Below are positions 1 to 9,974 of a stretch of 64,000 nt of DNA, piece by piece. The notes beneath the pieces are model-generated. The model ran no database searches, was not told the DNA's origin, and worked only from the letters and a program-made list of their open reading frames with translations. Source of the DNA: Sphingomonas sp. GTDB taxonomy: Bacteria; Pseudomonadota; Alphaproteobacteria; Sphingomonadales; Sphingomonadaceae. Within the stretch, counting starts at the first letter, position 1, and every line of letters begins with the position of its first letter. Made by a program: the position numbers and the translations under genes. The stretch covers positions 186,001 to 250,000 of the forward strand of contig NZ_JAIXHL010000001.1 of the NCBI RefSeq assembly GCF_030145815.1. The letters are read 5' to 3'.

Positions 1-1
1 G

Positions 2-121
2 ATCGACGCCAAGGCCGCCGCTGGCCCAGCCAAGAAAAAGGGCGGACGCAAGGCTCCGGCGAAGAAGGCTCCGGCAAAGAAGGCCGCGCCGAAGAAGAAG
101 GCGGCGGCGAAAAAGGAGTAA
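2..121 (+). CDS. C-terminal fragment of a CDS truncated at the window edge, Lys/Ala/Pro-rich tail (possibly DNA topoisomerase I)
   Basis: Frame 2 reads IDAKAAAGPAKKKGGRKAPAKKAPAKKAAPKKKAAAKKE* with TAA at 119-121. Such tails are typical of topA in alphaproteobacteria, but only the tail is visible. Confidence 0.5.
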   Translation: MDAKAAAGPAKKKGGRKAPAKKAPAKKAAPKKKAAAKKE

Positions 122-126
122 CTCTC

Positions 127-207
127 GTCATCCCGGCCTTGAGCCGGGATCCCGCTGCCTGAACCCGCCTGAGAAGAAGCGGGGTCCCGGGTCAACCCCG
201 GGATGAC
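127..207. repeat. Intergenic palindromic repeat (REP-like, GTCATCCCGG...CCGGGATGAC)
   Basis: About 30-bp imperfect inverted arms: GTCATCCCGGCCTTGAGCCGGGATCCCGCT versus the reverse complement of AGCGGGGTCCCGGGTCAACCCCGGGATGAC. Confidence 0.8.
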
Positions 208-227
208 GGGCGGGGAGGATTGGGGCG

Positions 228-575
228 TTACGCTGCCCGAAGCGACGTCATCTGCAGCCAGGCGCGCGCCTGCTTCTGCGCTTCGATGATTTCGCGCGCG
301 GTCATTTCTTCCGCGATCTCGGCCCGCATATAGGGGGCGTGGGCGCTGCCCTTCAGGGCGGCGATGTTGAACCATTTGTGCGCTTCGATCAGGTCCATGT
401 CGACGCCCGACGCGCCGCTCGAATAGACCATCCCGAGCTCATAGGCCGCGTCGGCGCTACCGCGCGCCGCATCCGCCAGCCGGCTGTCGATCAGGAACTG
501 TGCGCTCTTAATGCTGTTGCCCATGACTTTGCCCCACTTTTGATCGCTCTCATCATGGAAGCGAGCTTGGGGCAT
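228..575 (-). CDS. Sel1-like repeat protein
   Basis: 115 aa ORF with Sel1/TPR-like motif 'AAYELGMVYSSG...DLIEAHKWFNIAALKGSAHA'. Confidence 0.75.
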   Translation of the reverse strand: MPQARFHDESDQKWGKVMGNSIKSAQFLIDSRLADAARGSADAAYELGMVYSSGASGVDMDLIEAHKWFNIAALKGSAHAPYMRAEIAEEMTAREIIEAQKQARAWLQMTSLRAA

Positions 576-609
576 TCATGGTAAGCAAATGGTTAACGTC
601 GCTTACCGG

Positions 610-1452
610 TCAATCCGGGGCCGCCACCGCAACATTGTCGATCAGCCGCGTGCCCGCGATCCGGGCGGCGGCGAGCAGGCGGCGGGGCTGGCCAGCGACC
701 GGCGCGCCCAGGCTGTCGGCATCGACCAGCTCGACATAATCCACTTCAAAACCAGCAGCTTCCAGCGACACGCGCGCGGTGGCCAGCGCGGTGGCGGGGT
801 CGTCGCCCTTCTCGATTGCGCGCACCGCGACGCCAAGCGCGCGGGGCAGGGCAACTGCAGCCGCGCGATCCTCGGGCGCGAGATAGGCGTTGCGCGAGGA
901 GAGGGCGAGCCCGTCATCATCGCGCTGCGTCGGCACGCCGCGCACGTCGATATCGAAATCGAGGTCCGCGACCATCCGCCGGATCACCGCGAGCTGCTGG
1001 AAGTCTTTCTCGCCAAACAGCGCGACATCGGGCTTCACCTGGTTGAACAGCTTGGCGACCACCGTCGCGACCCCGTCGAAATGACCCGGCCGGGCCGCGC
1101 CGTCGAGCGGTTCGCTGACGCCCGCCACCGAAATGTTGGTCGCGTGGCCCTCGGGGTACATCACCTCGACCGGCGGCATCCACAACAGGTCGACCCCGGC
1201 CTCGGCCAGCATGCGCGAATCCGCCAGCTCCTTGCGCGGATAGCGGGCCAGATCTTCATTCGGCCCGAACTGCTTGGGGTTGACGAAGATCGACACCACC
1301 ACGCGCTGCCCCGCCAGCTTGGCCTGCGCCACCAGTGCCATATGCCCGGCATGGAGCGCGCCCATGGTGGGGACGAAGGCGATCCGCTCGCCCGCAGCGC
1401 GGAATCCCGAAATGGCATCGCGAAGTTCGGAGAGCTGACGGATGGTTTGCAC
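610..1452 (-). CDS. panC: Pantothenate synthetase
   Basis: 280 aa; 'VPTMGALHAGHMALV', 'VSIFVNPKQFGPNEDLARYPR', 'LFGEKDFQQLAVIRRMVADL' are PanC signatures. Confidence 0.97.
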   Translation of the reverse strand: MQTIRQLSELRDAISGFRAAGERIAFVPTMGALHAGHMALVAQAKLAGQRVVVSIFVNPKQFGPNEDLARYPRKELADSRMLAEAGVDLLWMPPVEVMYPEGHATNISVAGVSEPLDGAARPGHFDGVATVVAKLFNQVKPDVALFGEKDFQQLAVIRRMVADLDFDIDVRGVPTQRDDDGLALSSRNAYLAPEDRAAAVALPRALGVAVRAIEKGDDPATALATARVSLEAAGFEVDYVELVDADSLGAPVAGQPRRLLAAARIAGTRLIDNVAVAAPD

Positions 1453-1529
1453 GCGTACAAGGCCTTGGATATGGAACGGAGGGCGGCCTTCTATGGGGGG
1501 CGGGCCGGGTGTTCAATCAGGGAAGTTGA

Positions 1530-2330
1530 GTGACCGACGCATTGAACGCGCTGCACGTGATCGTCTTCGCCAATGAAAAGGGCGGGACTGGCAAATCCAC
1601 GACCGCTGTCCACACCGCCATCGCGCTCGCGATGAAGGGCGCCCGCGTGTCATGCCTCGATCTTGACCATCGCCAGCGCACGATGGGCCGCTATCTCGAC
1701 AACCGGCTCGAAACGATGAACCGCGTCGGGCGCCCGCTGCCGATGCCGCGATTCGAAACGCATGACGGCGATAGCATTGCGCGCTTCTCCGAATCGCTGG
1801 AGCGGCTGGGGCAGGATACCGACTTCCTGATCATCGACACGCCCGGACGCGACGACAAGTTCGGGCGGATCGCGATCACCAATGCCGACACGCTGGTGAC
1901 GCCGATGAACGACAGCTTCGTCGATTTCGACCTGATCGGGCAGGTCGACCCCGACACCTTCCGGGTTACGCGGCCCAGCTTCTATTCCGAACTGATCTGG
2001 GATTCGCGCAAGCGCCGCGCCAAAGCCGATGGCCAGACGATCGACTGGGTCGTCCTGCGCAACCGCATGCAACATATCGAGGCGCGCAACATGAAGCGCG
2101 TGTCGGAGGCGATCGACCAGCTCGCCAAGCGCGTCGGCTTTCGCGTCATCCCCGGCCTGTCCGAACGCGTGATCTATCGCGAGCTGTTCCCCAAGGGCTT
2201 GACCATGCTCGACAGCCGCGAATTCGGCGAAATGGGCCTCGCCCATGTCGCCGCGCGGCAGGAGCTGCGCGAGATGATGGCCGGCCTCGCCTTGCCCGAG
2301 GTCGAAGCCACGCTGCCGCTGTTCGCATGA
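1530..2330 (+). CDS. mipZ: ParA/MipZ-family division-plane positioning ATPase
   Basis: Deviant Walker A 'FANEKGGTGKSTTAVHTAIALA'; 'DLDHRQRTMGRYLDNR' as in MipZ. Confidence 0.85.
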   Translation: MTDALNALHVIVFANEKGGTGKSTTAVHTAIALAMKGARVSCLDLDHRQRTMGRYLDNRLETMNRVGRPLPMPRFETHDGDSIARFSESLERLGQDTDFLIIDTPGRDDKFGRIAITNADTLVTPMNDSFVDFDLIGQVDPDTFRVTRPSFYSELIWDSRKRRAKADGQTIDWVVLRNRMQHIEARNMKRVSEAIDQLAKRVGFRVIPGLSERVIYRELFPKGLTMLDSREFGEMGLAHVAARQELREMMAGLALPEVEATLPLFA

Positions 2331-2635
2331 TTGCCAAATTCCTGATCGGGGTGCTGCTCGCCTGGCTCGGCTGGCGGCTCTGGCATGGCTGGGGACGACC
2401 GCTGCCCGGCACGCCCAAGCCGGCCCCGGCACCCACCGCGCGCGACCCCGAAGAGGCCGCGGCTTATGCCATTCTCGGCGTCTCGCCCGGGGCCGATGCG
2501 GATGAGATCCGCGCCGCGCACCGCCGCCTGATCACCAGCGTCCACCCCGATCGCGGCGGCTCGCCCGAACTGACCCGCCAGGTCAACGCCGCGCGCGACA
2601 CGCTGCTCAAACCCAAGCTCGGCCCGAAAAACTGA
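2327..2635 (+). CDS. J-domain (DnaJ) protein with N-terminal membrane segment
   Basis: 102 aa; C-terminal 'AYAILGVSPGADADEIRAAHRRLITSVHPDRGGSPELTRQVNAARDTLL' with HPD motif; ATGA overlap with the upstream gene. Confidence 0.85.
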   Translation: MIAKFLIGVLLAWLGWRLWHGWGRPLPGTPKPAPAPTARDPEEAAAYAILGVSPGADADEIRAAHRRLITSVHPDRGGSPELTRQVNAARDTLLKPKLGPKN

Positions 2636-2721
2636 AACGCATTGCGCTTAGCCGCGTTTGACGGTTGCACTTTGCGTAACGCGCGCGAAATGAAGCGCGT
2701 GGAATTTCCTCCGGAGGCCCA

Positions 2722-4104
2722 ATGACCCATCGTTTCGATCCGACCTCGCTGCGCGAATATGACATCCGCGGAATCGTGGGAAAGACGCTCGGGCCGGACG
2801 ATGCGCGCGCGATCGGGCGCGGCTTTGCCACCTTGCTGCGCCGCGCCGGCGGGCACCGCGTCGCGGTTAGCCGCGATGGGCGCGTCTCCTCTCCGGTGCT
2901 GGAGGCTGCGCTGATCGAGGGGCTGACCGCGTCGGGCTGCGACGTCGTCCGCATCGGCCTCGGGTCGACGCCGATGCTCTATTATGCCGAGGCGATTCTA
3001 GAGGTGGATGGCGGCATCCAGATAACCGGCAGCCATAATCCCGGCGACTATAACGGCTTCAAGATGGTGTTCCAGCACCGTCCGTTTTTTGGGGCCGACA
3101 TTCAGACGCTCGGGCGCATGGCCGCCGAGGGTGATTGGGAGGAGGGCGAAGGCACGGTCGCCGACGCCGACATTCTCGACGATTATGTCGGTCGCCTGCT
3201 CGCCGGCTATGCGGGTGGCACCTTCCGCATCGGCTGGGACTGCGGCAATGGCGCGTCGGGGCCGGTGATCGAAAAGCTGGTGAAGCTCCTGCCCGGTGAG
3301 CATCACACGCTGTTCACCGATGTGGACGGCAATTTCCCCAATCATCATCCCGATCCCACCGAAGAGAAGAATCTGGCGCATCTCAAGGCGCTGGTCGCGG
3401 AGAAGAACCTCGATTTCGGACTGGCCTTTGACGGCGATGGCGACCGGATCGGCGCGATCGACGGGCAGGGCCGCGTGATCTGGGGCGATCAGCTTCTGTC
3501 CATTCTGGCCGAACCTGTCCTCAAAAAGGACCCCGGCGCGACAATCATCGCCGACGTGAAGGCCAGCCAGGCGCTGTACGACCGCATCGCCGAGCTGGGT
3601 GGCCAGCCGCTGATGTGGAAGACCGGGCACAGCCTGATCAAGACCAAGATGAAGGAAACCGGCGCGCCGCTCGCGGGCGAGATGAGCGGGCATATCTTCT
3701 TCGCGCAGGACTATTACGGCTTTGACGACGCGCATTATGCCGCGGTCCAGCTGATCAACGCGGTGCACCTGATCGGCACGTCGATGAGCGAGATCCGCAG
3801 CGCGATGCCGGCTATCGTCAACACGCCCGAAATGCGCTTCCAGGTCGATGAAAGCCGCAAGTTTGCGGTGATCGACGAGGTGCTGGAGCGGCTCAAGGCC
3901 GAGGGCGCCGACGTCAACGACACCGATGGCGCGCGGGTCAATACGCCCGATGGCTGGTGGCTGCTGCGCGCATCGAACACCCAGGACGTTCTGGTCGCCC
4001 GCGCCGAGGCGAAGGACGAAGCCGCGCTCGACCGCCTGCTGGCGATGATCGACGCGCAGCTCGCCGCCAGCGGGCTGGAGCGCGGGCCTCAGGCGGCGCA
4101 TTGA
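2722..4104 (+). CDS. Phosphomannomutase/phosphoglucomutase
   Basis: 460 aa; '[11 protein letters not shown]', '[18 protein letters not shown]' (phosphoserine loop), '[12 protein letters not shown]' (metal loop). Confidence 0.95.
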   Translation: MTHRFDPTSLREYDIRGIVGKTLGPDDARAIGRGFATLLRRAGGHRVAVSRDGRVSSPVLEAALIEGLTASGCDVVRIGLGSTPMLYYAEAILEVDGGIQITGSHNPGDYNGFKMVFQHRPFFGADIQTLGRMAAEGDWEEGEGTVADADILDDYVGRLLAGYAGGTFRIGWDCGNGASGPVIEKLVKLLPGEHHTLFTDVDGNFPNHHPDPTEEKNLAHLKALVAEKNLDFGLAFDGDGDRIGAIDGQGRVIWGDQLLSILAEPVLKKDPGATIIADVKASQALYDRIAELGGQPLMWKTGHSLIKTKMKETGAPLAGEMSGHIFFAQDYYGFDDAHYAAVQLINAVHLIGTSMSEIRSAMPAIVNTPEMRFQVDESRKFAVIDEVLERLKAEGADVNDTDGARVNTPDGWWLLRASNTQDVLVARAEAKDEAALDRLLAMIDAQLAASGLERGPQAAH

Positions 4105-4478
4105 GCGCGGCGGTCGAGTCCTATCTATCGACCCTCGCGCCGCATGACCGGGCGATGGTCGATGCGCTGCGTGCCATCGTGATCGCCGCCGCGCCGGACC
4201 TGATCGAGGAGATCAAGTGGAATGCGCCGAGCTTTCGCGACGGCGCGGACCACAAGGTTACGCTGGGCATCGAGCGCAAGGGCGGTGTCCGCGTCGTCCT
4301 CCATCGCGGCGTCGCAAAAAAGCACGCCACGGAGTTCAGCTTCGACGATGCCGCGCGGCTGGCCGCCTGGCCGGCACCCGACCGTGGCGTCGTGACGTTC
4401 CGCGATCTGGGGGAGATCGACTCGCGACATCGCGAATTGCGCGACCTGATCGCGCGCTGGATCGCGGCAACCCGCTGA
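4101..4478 (+). CDS. DUF1801-family protein
   Basis: TTG start at 4101 in frame with the listed ORF 3957..4478, overlapping the upstream stop; '[15 protein letters not shown]...VRVVLHRGV' resembles YdhG/DUF1801. Confidence 0.7.
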   Translation: MSAAVESYLSTLAPHDRAMVDALRAIVIAAAPDLIEEIKWNAPSFRDGADHKVTLGIERKGGVRVVLHRGVAKKHATEFSFDDAARLAAWPAPDRGVVTFRDLGEIDSRHRELRDLIARWIAATR

Positions 4479-4507
4479 CCGCTTGCGAATGCCGGACCGG
4501 CGGGTGT

Positions 4508-5671
4508 TCAGCGGTGCGCCAGATCCCAGGCCGCGCGCACCTGCGCCAAATAGATCGGCGCGCTACGCCGTAACGCTGCCTGCGCATCGCGCGAAAAACC
4601 GGTGTGAAATTCCTGGCTCAGCCGTGCATCGGCGGCGGCGATGCGCAGCAGCGACCGCACCTCCTGCGGTGCTCGGTCCTGCGCCTGCAGATGCGTGGCA
4701 AGGCCAAGGATCGCCCGCGCGCGATCGGGGTTCATCGCCGGGCGGCGGATCAGTACCGCGACTGCGCGGCGATACCAGGCCTCCGCTTCTTCGGCGCGGC
4801 CCTGTTTCGCGATGATCGCGGCAAGGTAGGTGCGCCCCTTGGCGATCATCGGGTCGGACTCGCCGACCCGCGCGGCGGCGGCATCCAGCCCCTTGCGGAA
4901 CATCGCCTCGCCCTCGGCGAGCCGGCCCTGGCTGGCGAGGTTGTAACCCAGATTGGTGTAGGTCACCGCCAGATCGAGCATGCCGCGATCGTCGGTCAGC
5001 TTCTCGCGTGCCGCCAGTAACGGGGCATAGAGCGCTTCGGCCTCGGCGAAGCGGCCCTGATCCTCCAACATATAGGCGATGTCCTGTTGCGCCTGCAGGA
5101 TATCGCGGCTCCCGGCGGGCAGGATGCGCGAGCGCAGCGCCAGCGTTGCCCGCATCGTCGCCTCGGCCTCCTTGTGGCGCTCCTGATAGCTCAAGTTCCA
5201 CGCTAGCGCGTAATAGATGTCGGCGACTTCGCCGGGGTCCGGCTTGTCCGCGTCGATTAGCGCGAGGGCGAGCCGATATAGCGGCTCCCCCTCGGTGAAG
5301 CACGCCTGTTGCTCCATCGCGCCTGCCAGATGCAGATAGGTGCGCACCAGCTGGGGCGTGCGCGCCATCGGTCGCCGGTCGGTGTGGAACAGCGGTGCGT
5401 ACTGCTCGGCCAGCGCCGCATCGCCGCCGTCGCGCGACGCGACCACCAGCTTGCCCCAGCTCGCCGCGCACTCCAGCGTAGGCTTGGCCGGATCGCACGC
5501 TGCCAGCTCCGCCCGCCGCGCCGCGATGTAGCGCGCCCGCGCCGCATCGCCCCCGGCCAGCTCGATGCAGCGCGGCGCCCGTGCCGTCGCTGGCATTGCC
5601 GACACACCCGCCAGCGCCGGACTGGCAACGGCTAGAGTCAGCAACAGCAGCAGGCGGCGGACGATGAGCAT
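4508..5671 (-). CDS. Tetratricopeptide-repeat protein, secreted or periplasmic
   Basis: 387 aa; signal peptide-like N-terminus and repeated TPR units (e.g. 'ADIYYALAWNLSYQERHKEAEATMRATLALRSRI'). Confidence 0.8.
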   Translation of the reverse strand: MLIVRRLLLLLTLAVASPALAGVSAMPATARAPRCIELAGGDAARARYIAARRAELAACDPAKPTLECAASWGKLVVASRDGGDAALAEQYAPLFHTDRRPMARTPQLVRTYLHLAGAMEQQACFTEGEPLYRLALALIDADKPDPGEVADIYYALAWNLSYQERHKEAEATMRATLALRSRILPAGSRDILQAQQDIAYMLEDQGRFAEAEALYAPLLAAREKLTDDRGMLDLAVTYTNLGYNLASQGRLAEGEAMFRKGLDAAAARVGESDPMIAKGRTYLAAIIAKQGRAEEAEAWYRRAVAVLIRRPAMNPDRARAILGLATHLQAQDRAPQEVRSLLRIAAADARLSQEFHTGFSRDAQAALRRSAPIYLAQVRAAWDLAHR

Positions 5672-5774
5672 GGGCTACATCCTATCGCACCGCAGGCCAC
5701 GCGCCAGCGACGATCTCTGACAGGTGCCGCAGCGCAGGGGTGGCAAATCACGGCGCGCCGGGCCACATGGGGGC

Positions 5775-6536
5775 ATGGTTCCCCCCGCCCCCCAGATCAT
5801 CCGCGTCATTGACCTTGAAACGACCGGCAATGCGCCGCCGCAGCATGGCGTGTGCGAAATCGGCTGGCAGGATGTTGCGCTCGGCAAGGATGGCCGCTGG
5901 GAGCTGGAGGGGGACGGCGGTGCGCGCCTCGTCAATCCCGGCCGCCCGATCCCGCCGCTGACCATGGCGATCCACCATATCCGCGACGAAGACGTTGCTG
6001 ATGCGCCATGGTGGCACGATGTTGCGCGCCCGGTGCTCGATCCCTGGCCGCGCCGCGTCGCGCTCGCGGCGCATCGCGCCAGTTTCGAGGAGCAGTTCTG
6101 CACCCCGTCGCTGACCCGGGGCGCGGACTGGATCTGCACCTATAAATGCGCGCTGCGGCTGTGGCGCGACAGCCCGGGCTTCTCGAACCAGTTTCTGCGC
6201 TATTATCGCATGCCCGCTGGGCTGGAGCATGAGCGCGGCCTGCCCGCGCACCGTGCCTTTCCTGATGCGTATGTGACGGCGCACCATTTGCGCGACATGC
6301 TCAACGAGGCCAGCGTCGCGCAGCTGATCGAATGGTCGAAGCTGCCGGGACTGCTCCCGCGCGTTCGCTATGGCCCCGATCGCGGCAAGGAATGGAGCGA
6401 GATCGACGACGAGGCGCTCGACGGCTTTCTGCAGGATCGCGACGAGGACATTCGCTACACCGCCCAGGTCGAGCTGCAACGCCGCCGCGGCCGGGGACCG
6501 GAATTCAAGCCGGTCCGCCAGCCGGACTTGTTTTAG
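5775..6536 (+). CDS. 3'-5' exonuclease (DnaQ/DEDD-like)
   Basis: ATG at 5775 inside ORF 5724..6536; 'IIRVIDLETTGNAPPQHGVCEIGWQDV' Exo I motif and 'HRAFPDAYVTAHHLRDML' Exo III-like motif. Confidence 0.8.
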   Translation: MVPPAPQIIRVIDLETTGNAPPQHGVCEIGWQDVALGKDGRWELEGDGGARLVNPGRPIPPLTMAIHHIRDEDVADAPWWHDVARPVLDPWPRRVALAAHRASFEEQFCTPSLTRGADWICTYKCALRLWRDSPGFSNQFLRYYRMPAGLEHERGLPAHRAFPDAYVTAHHLRDMLNEASVAQLIEWSKLPGLLPRVRYGPDRGKEWSEIDDEALDGFLQDRDEDIRYTAQVELQRRRGRGPEFKPVRQPDLF

Positions 6537-6550
6537 ACACGCCTAACGCG

Positions 6551-6699
6551 CTCCCCTCCCTGAAAGGGAGGGGTTGGGGGTGGGTGCGCGCGTCTGCGCG
6601 CTTAGAAATACCCGTGGTGAGCAACGCAGAGCGGCGACGAGGCATCGAGCCTCGCCGCCGCTAAACCCACCCCTCACCCCTCCCTTTCAGGGAGGGGAG
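6551..6699. repeat. MITE-like/palindromic repeat with 35-bp inverted ends
   Basis: CTCCCCTCCCTGAAAGGGAGGGGTTGGGGGTGGGT (6551-6585) versus the reverse complement of 6665-6699, about 2 mismatches; each arm is itself palindromic. Confidence 0.85.
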
Positions 6700-6712
6700 T
6701 TGGAGTGACGGA

Positions 6713-7630
6713 TCAATATTCGATCCGCGCGCTCTTGATCTTGCGCTTCTCCAGCATGACCTGAACGCTGTCCGGGCCGGACAGATGGCCCGCACCGACC
6801 GCCATGAAGACGACGCCCGGCTTGTCGAGCCGCGTGTCGATCCACTCGGCCCAACGCGCGTTGCGGTCGGCGAGCAGCATCTTGCTCAGCTCGGGCGAGC
6901 TGCGCATCGCCTCGTTCATGATCGCGGCCAGACCTTCGGCGTCACCTTCGGACCATTCGGCGACCATCTTTTCGAACTCCGGTCCGATCTGGCCGAGCTG
7001 CGTCAGCGTTTCAGTCAGGAACTGGATTTGCGCGGCTTCCGACAGGCTGTCGAAAAAGCCGAACTGCTGTTCGATGGTTTCGACGCCGGAGATCGGCTTG
7101 TTCGCCGCCTTGGCCGCTGCCGTCAGCGCGGTCTCGGCGCCCGAAGCCGGGTTATAGCCCGCCTTCATCAGTGCGACGAGCGACAGCTGGTTGGCCGCGA
7201 ACCAAGGCTTCAGCCGGGCAAAGGCCTCGGGCGGAATGCCGGCGTCGGCGACCGCCTTGGCAAAGGCCTCGCGCTTGTCGGCGGGCAGGCGGTCGGCCAG
7301 TGCGGGGCCGGTGGCCGCGACGCCGTACTTCATGATCAGCGGTTGCACCGCAGCCGGATCAGGCATGTCGCCGATTTCGGTGACCAGCTCGCCACTCGCG
7401 TCGAATGCGGTCTTCACCGCTTCGTCGAACCAGCTGAGGTTGGACGGCAGCACATGGATCGTGCCGAACAGATAGATGGTCGTGTCCTCATCCTTGACCA
7501 CCCACAGGGCAGGATCGGCGTCCTTGAGCGCAGCGGCCGGGGCGGGGGCCGGGGCCTGCTGTGCAAGGGCGGCAGGAGCGACGAACAACAGGGCAAGCGC
7601 CGTCGCTGCGCGGGGCAGGAACTTCTTCAT
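6713..7630 (-). CDS. TraB/GumN family protein
   Basis: 305 aa; signal peptide, 'ALWVVKDEDTTIYLFGTIHVLP' and 'GVVFMAVGAGHLSGPDSVQVMLEK' typical of TraB/GumN. Confidence 0.9.
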   Translation of the reverse strand: MKKFLPRAATALALLFVAPAALAQQAPAPAPAAALKDADPALWVVKDEDTTIYLFGTIHVLPSNLSWFDEAVKTAFDASGELVTEIGDMPDPAAVQPLIMKYGVAATGPALADRLPADKREAFAKAVADAGIPPEAFARLKPWFAANQLSLVALMKAGYNPASGAETALTAAAKAANKPISGVETIEQQFGFFDSLSEAAQIQFLTETLTQLGQIGPEFEKMVAEWSEGDAEGLAAIMNEAMRSSPELSKMLLADRNARWAEWIDTRLDKPGVVFMAVGAGHLSGPDSVQVMLEKRKIKSARIEY

Positions 7631-7663
7631 CTTAAATCTCCGATAACAATGGGTTAGTTTAGC

Positions 7664-8104
7664 TCAGGGTCGTAATTTCTTGTAACCATAGGCCAGCATC
7701 ATCACCGCGAAGGTCGCGACGGCGAGCGCTTCATGCTGGGGTTCACGCACCAGTCCGCCGCGCCACCACAGATACCAGTTGGCATAGAGCGCGAGGTAGA
7801 AGTTGAGCGCGATCGCCGACGACCAGAGGTTGTCGCGCCGCTCCAGTTCGTCGGTGACGCGGTTGTAGCGCCAGCCGCCATAGGCGATGCCGATGGTGGT
7901 GATCAGTGACGCGGCGATGGCCCAGGCGGCGGGGATGCCTTCCAGGAACTCGCCGCCCTCTACCTCGAACATCGCCGAGAAGAAGCCGACCACTGCGCCG
8001 GCGCCCATCAGCGTGAACAGGATGATCCGCTGGCGCCGCGTGCGGGCGCGCGCGGCGGCAAGACCGTCCTTCACTTCATTCGCCATCATCATGCTCCGCG
8101 TCAT
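7664..8104 (-). CDS. Hypothetical multi-pass membrane protein
   Basis: 146 aa with several hydrophobic segments; overlaps the upstream XRE regulator gene. Confidence 0.75.
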   Translation of the reverse strand: MTRSMMMANEVKDGLAAARARTRRQRIILFTLMGAGAVVGFFSAMFEVEGGEFLEGIPAAWAIAASLITTIGIAYGGWRYNRVTDELERRDNLWSSAIALNFYLALYANWYLWWRGGLVREPQHEALAVATFAVMMLAYGYKKLRP

Positions 8105-8285
8105 CGAAAATCTCCTCGATGCTCAGGTCGAACAGTCGCGCGATACGGAAGGCGAGCGGGAGCGAGGGGTCATATTTCCCCGTCTCGATCGCGTTCACCG
8201 CCTGTCGCGACACGCCCAGATGCCCGCCCAGTTCCGACTGGCTCCAGTTGCGTTCGGCGCGCAGCACTTTCAGACGGTTCCGCAT
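8076..8285 (-). CDS. XRE-family helix-turn-helix transcriptional regulator
   Basis: 69 aa 'MRNRLKVLRAERNWSQSELGGHLGVSRQAVNAIETGKYDPSLPLAFRIARLFDLSIEEIF'. Confidence 0.93.
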   Translation of the reverse strand: MRNRLKVLRAERNWSQSELGGHLGVSRQAVNAIETGKYDPSLPLAFRIARLFDLSIEEIFDDAEHDDGE

Positions 8286-8299
8286 TCGTCACTGTTCCC

Positions 8300-8333
8300 T
8301 GACATTGTGTCAGCCACAGGTGACTATATGTCA
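8300..8333. promoter_or_regulatory. Two tandem 13-bp palindromic operator candidates upstream of the XRE gene
   Basis: TGACATTGTGTCA (8300-8312) and TGACTATATGTCA (8321-8333), both TGAC-N5-GTCA, 21 bp apart. Confidence 0.5.
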
Positions 8334-8350
8334 GGTTACCATTACACGCG

Positions 8351-9880
8351 TCAAGTGGATTTTTTGCCCCCCGGAATCGCGGCGACCAGCGCTGCGGCAA
8401 CCGTGCCGATGCACAGCAGATAGGGAAAAGCGAGCGCGGTCGATCCGAAGGCAAAGGGCTGGAGCAGAAACACGGTGACAAAGCCGGTCAGCAGCGCGGC
8501 GATCACCGACGCCGTGCTTCCCCGAGTCGTGAACAGCGCGACCGCATAGACGCCGAGCAGCCCGGCATAGGCAAACACCATCACCGACAGCACGAATTCG
8601 AGCAGCGGCATGTCGCTGTGCTTCTGCCAATAATAGCTCAGCACCGCGGTGGCGAACATCGCGACGGCGACCGCGACCATGCCCCAGCGCCCGGCATGGA
8701 CATAATGCCGATCCTCCGCCCCGCCGCGCGCCTCGCGCCAGGGGCGATAGAAATCGCTGACGACCACCGACGACATCGAATTGAGCGCCGAGGTGACGGT
8801 CGAAACCGCCGCCGCGATCACCCCGATCGTCACCAGCCCGCGCAGCCCGGGGGGCAGCTGGGTCAGGATATAGTGGACGAACACGGTGATCTTCTCGCCC
8901 GCGAAATTGGCGGAGACCGAATTGGTTGCCCCCATGATGTCGGGACGGTCGTAGAAGATGTGCAGCAGTAGCCCGATGGTCACGAAGATCGCGATGATCG
9001 GCACGCTGCCCAGCGCAGACATGATCAGGCTGCGCGCGCCGGTCTTCGCATCGGGGCTGGCGAGCAGCCGCTGGGTGGTATCCTGATCGAGGCCGGAACT
9101 GGCGGTGTTGAGCAGGAACAGCCCGGTGACCGCGGCGAGCAGCGTGAATGGCTTGGACAGATCGGTCGACAGGTCGAACAATCGCAGCTTGTTCACCCCA
9201 TCGGGCGCATTGCGCAGCGCGTCGATCAGCGCCGCATTGTCGAGCGGGATCGCGGCGCGCAGGAAGATCAGGACAGCGATGGCCGCGCCGGCATAGACGA
9301 TGAACTGGACGAAATCGTTCCAAATCACAGACTTGAGGCCTCCACGCAGGGTGAACGCCAGGCTGGCGAGCATCACCGCCGCCGCCGACAGGATGATCGA
9401 TCCCGCATCGATCGCGTTGAACCCCACCATCGCGATCGCGATCGCCGCCAGATAGACGCGCGCACCACCCGACAGGATGCGCCCCGCCAGATACATGCCC
9501 CCCGCCCAACGCATGGCCCGCGCGTCGTAGCGCGTTTCGAGCAGCTCATAGACCGTGGCGACGCGCAGTGCGTAGAAGCGCGGGATCAGTACATGCGCGA
9601 CGAAGAACGCCGCGAGCACCGCGCCCACCACCGCGCCGAGATAGCTGTAATCGCTGCGATATCCGTAATCGGGGGCGCCGAGGAAGGTCGCCGCCGACTG
9701 CTGCGTCGCCAGCACCGACACGGCGGCCAGCCACGCCGGCACGCTGTTCCCCGCGAGGAAATAATCCCCCGCATTGCGCGTCTCGACCCGGTTGAAATGC
9801 CAGGACAGCCCGGCCAGCACGGCAAGGTAGAGCCCGACCACGAGCCAGTCGAGCGCGGCGAAATGCAGCATCATCGCCAA
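8351..9880 (-). CDS. Sodium:solute symporter (SSS) family transporter
   Basis: 509 aa polytopic; 'YFLAGNSVPAWLAAVSVLATQQSAATFLGAPDYGY', 'TSALNSMSSVVVSDFYRPWR'. Confidence 0.92.
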   Translation of the reverse strand: MAMMLHFAALDWLVVGLYLAVLAGLSWHFNRVETRNAGDYFLAGNSVPAWLAAVSVLATQQSAATFLGAPDYGYRSDYSYLGAVVGAVLAAFFVAHVLIPRFYALRVATVYELLETRYDARAMRWAGGMYLAGRILSGGARVYLAAIAIAMVGFNAIDAGSIILSAAAVMLASLAFTLRGGLKSVIWNDFVQFIVYAGAAIAVLIFLRAAIPLDNAALIDALRNAPDGVNKLRLFDLSTDLSKPFTLLAAVTGLFLLNTASSGLDQDTTQRLLASPDAKTGARSLIMSALGSVPIIAIFVTIGLLLHIFYDRPDIMGATNSVSANFAGEKITVFVHYILTQLPPGLRGLVTIGVIAAAVSTVTSALNSMSSVVVSDFYRPWREARGGAEDRHYVHAGRWGMVAVAVAMFATAVLSYYWQKHSDMPLLEFVLSVMVFAYAGLLGVYAVALFTTRGSTASVIAALLTGFVTVFLLQPFAFGSTALAFPYLLCIGTVAAALVAAIPGGKKST

Positions 9881-9974
9881 GGTGTAGCAGAGGTCTTTGC
9901 AAGGTCACGCGCCAAGTTGCGGAACGACTCCCGCGCTCACGCTTTGAATCGGCCTCGCAACAAAAGGACCGGGC

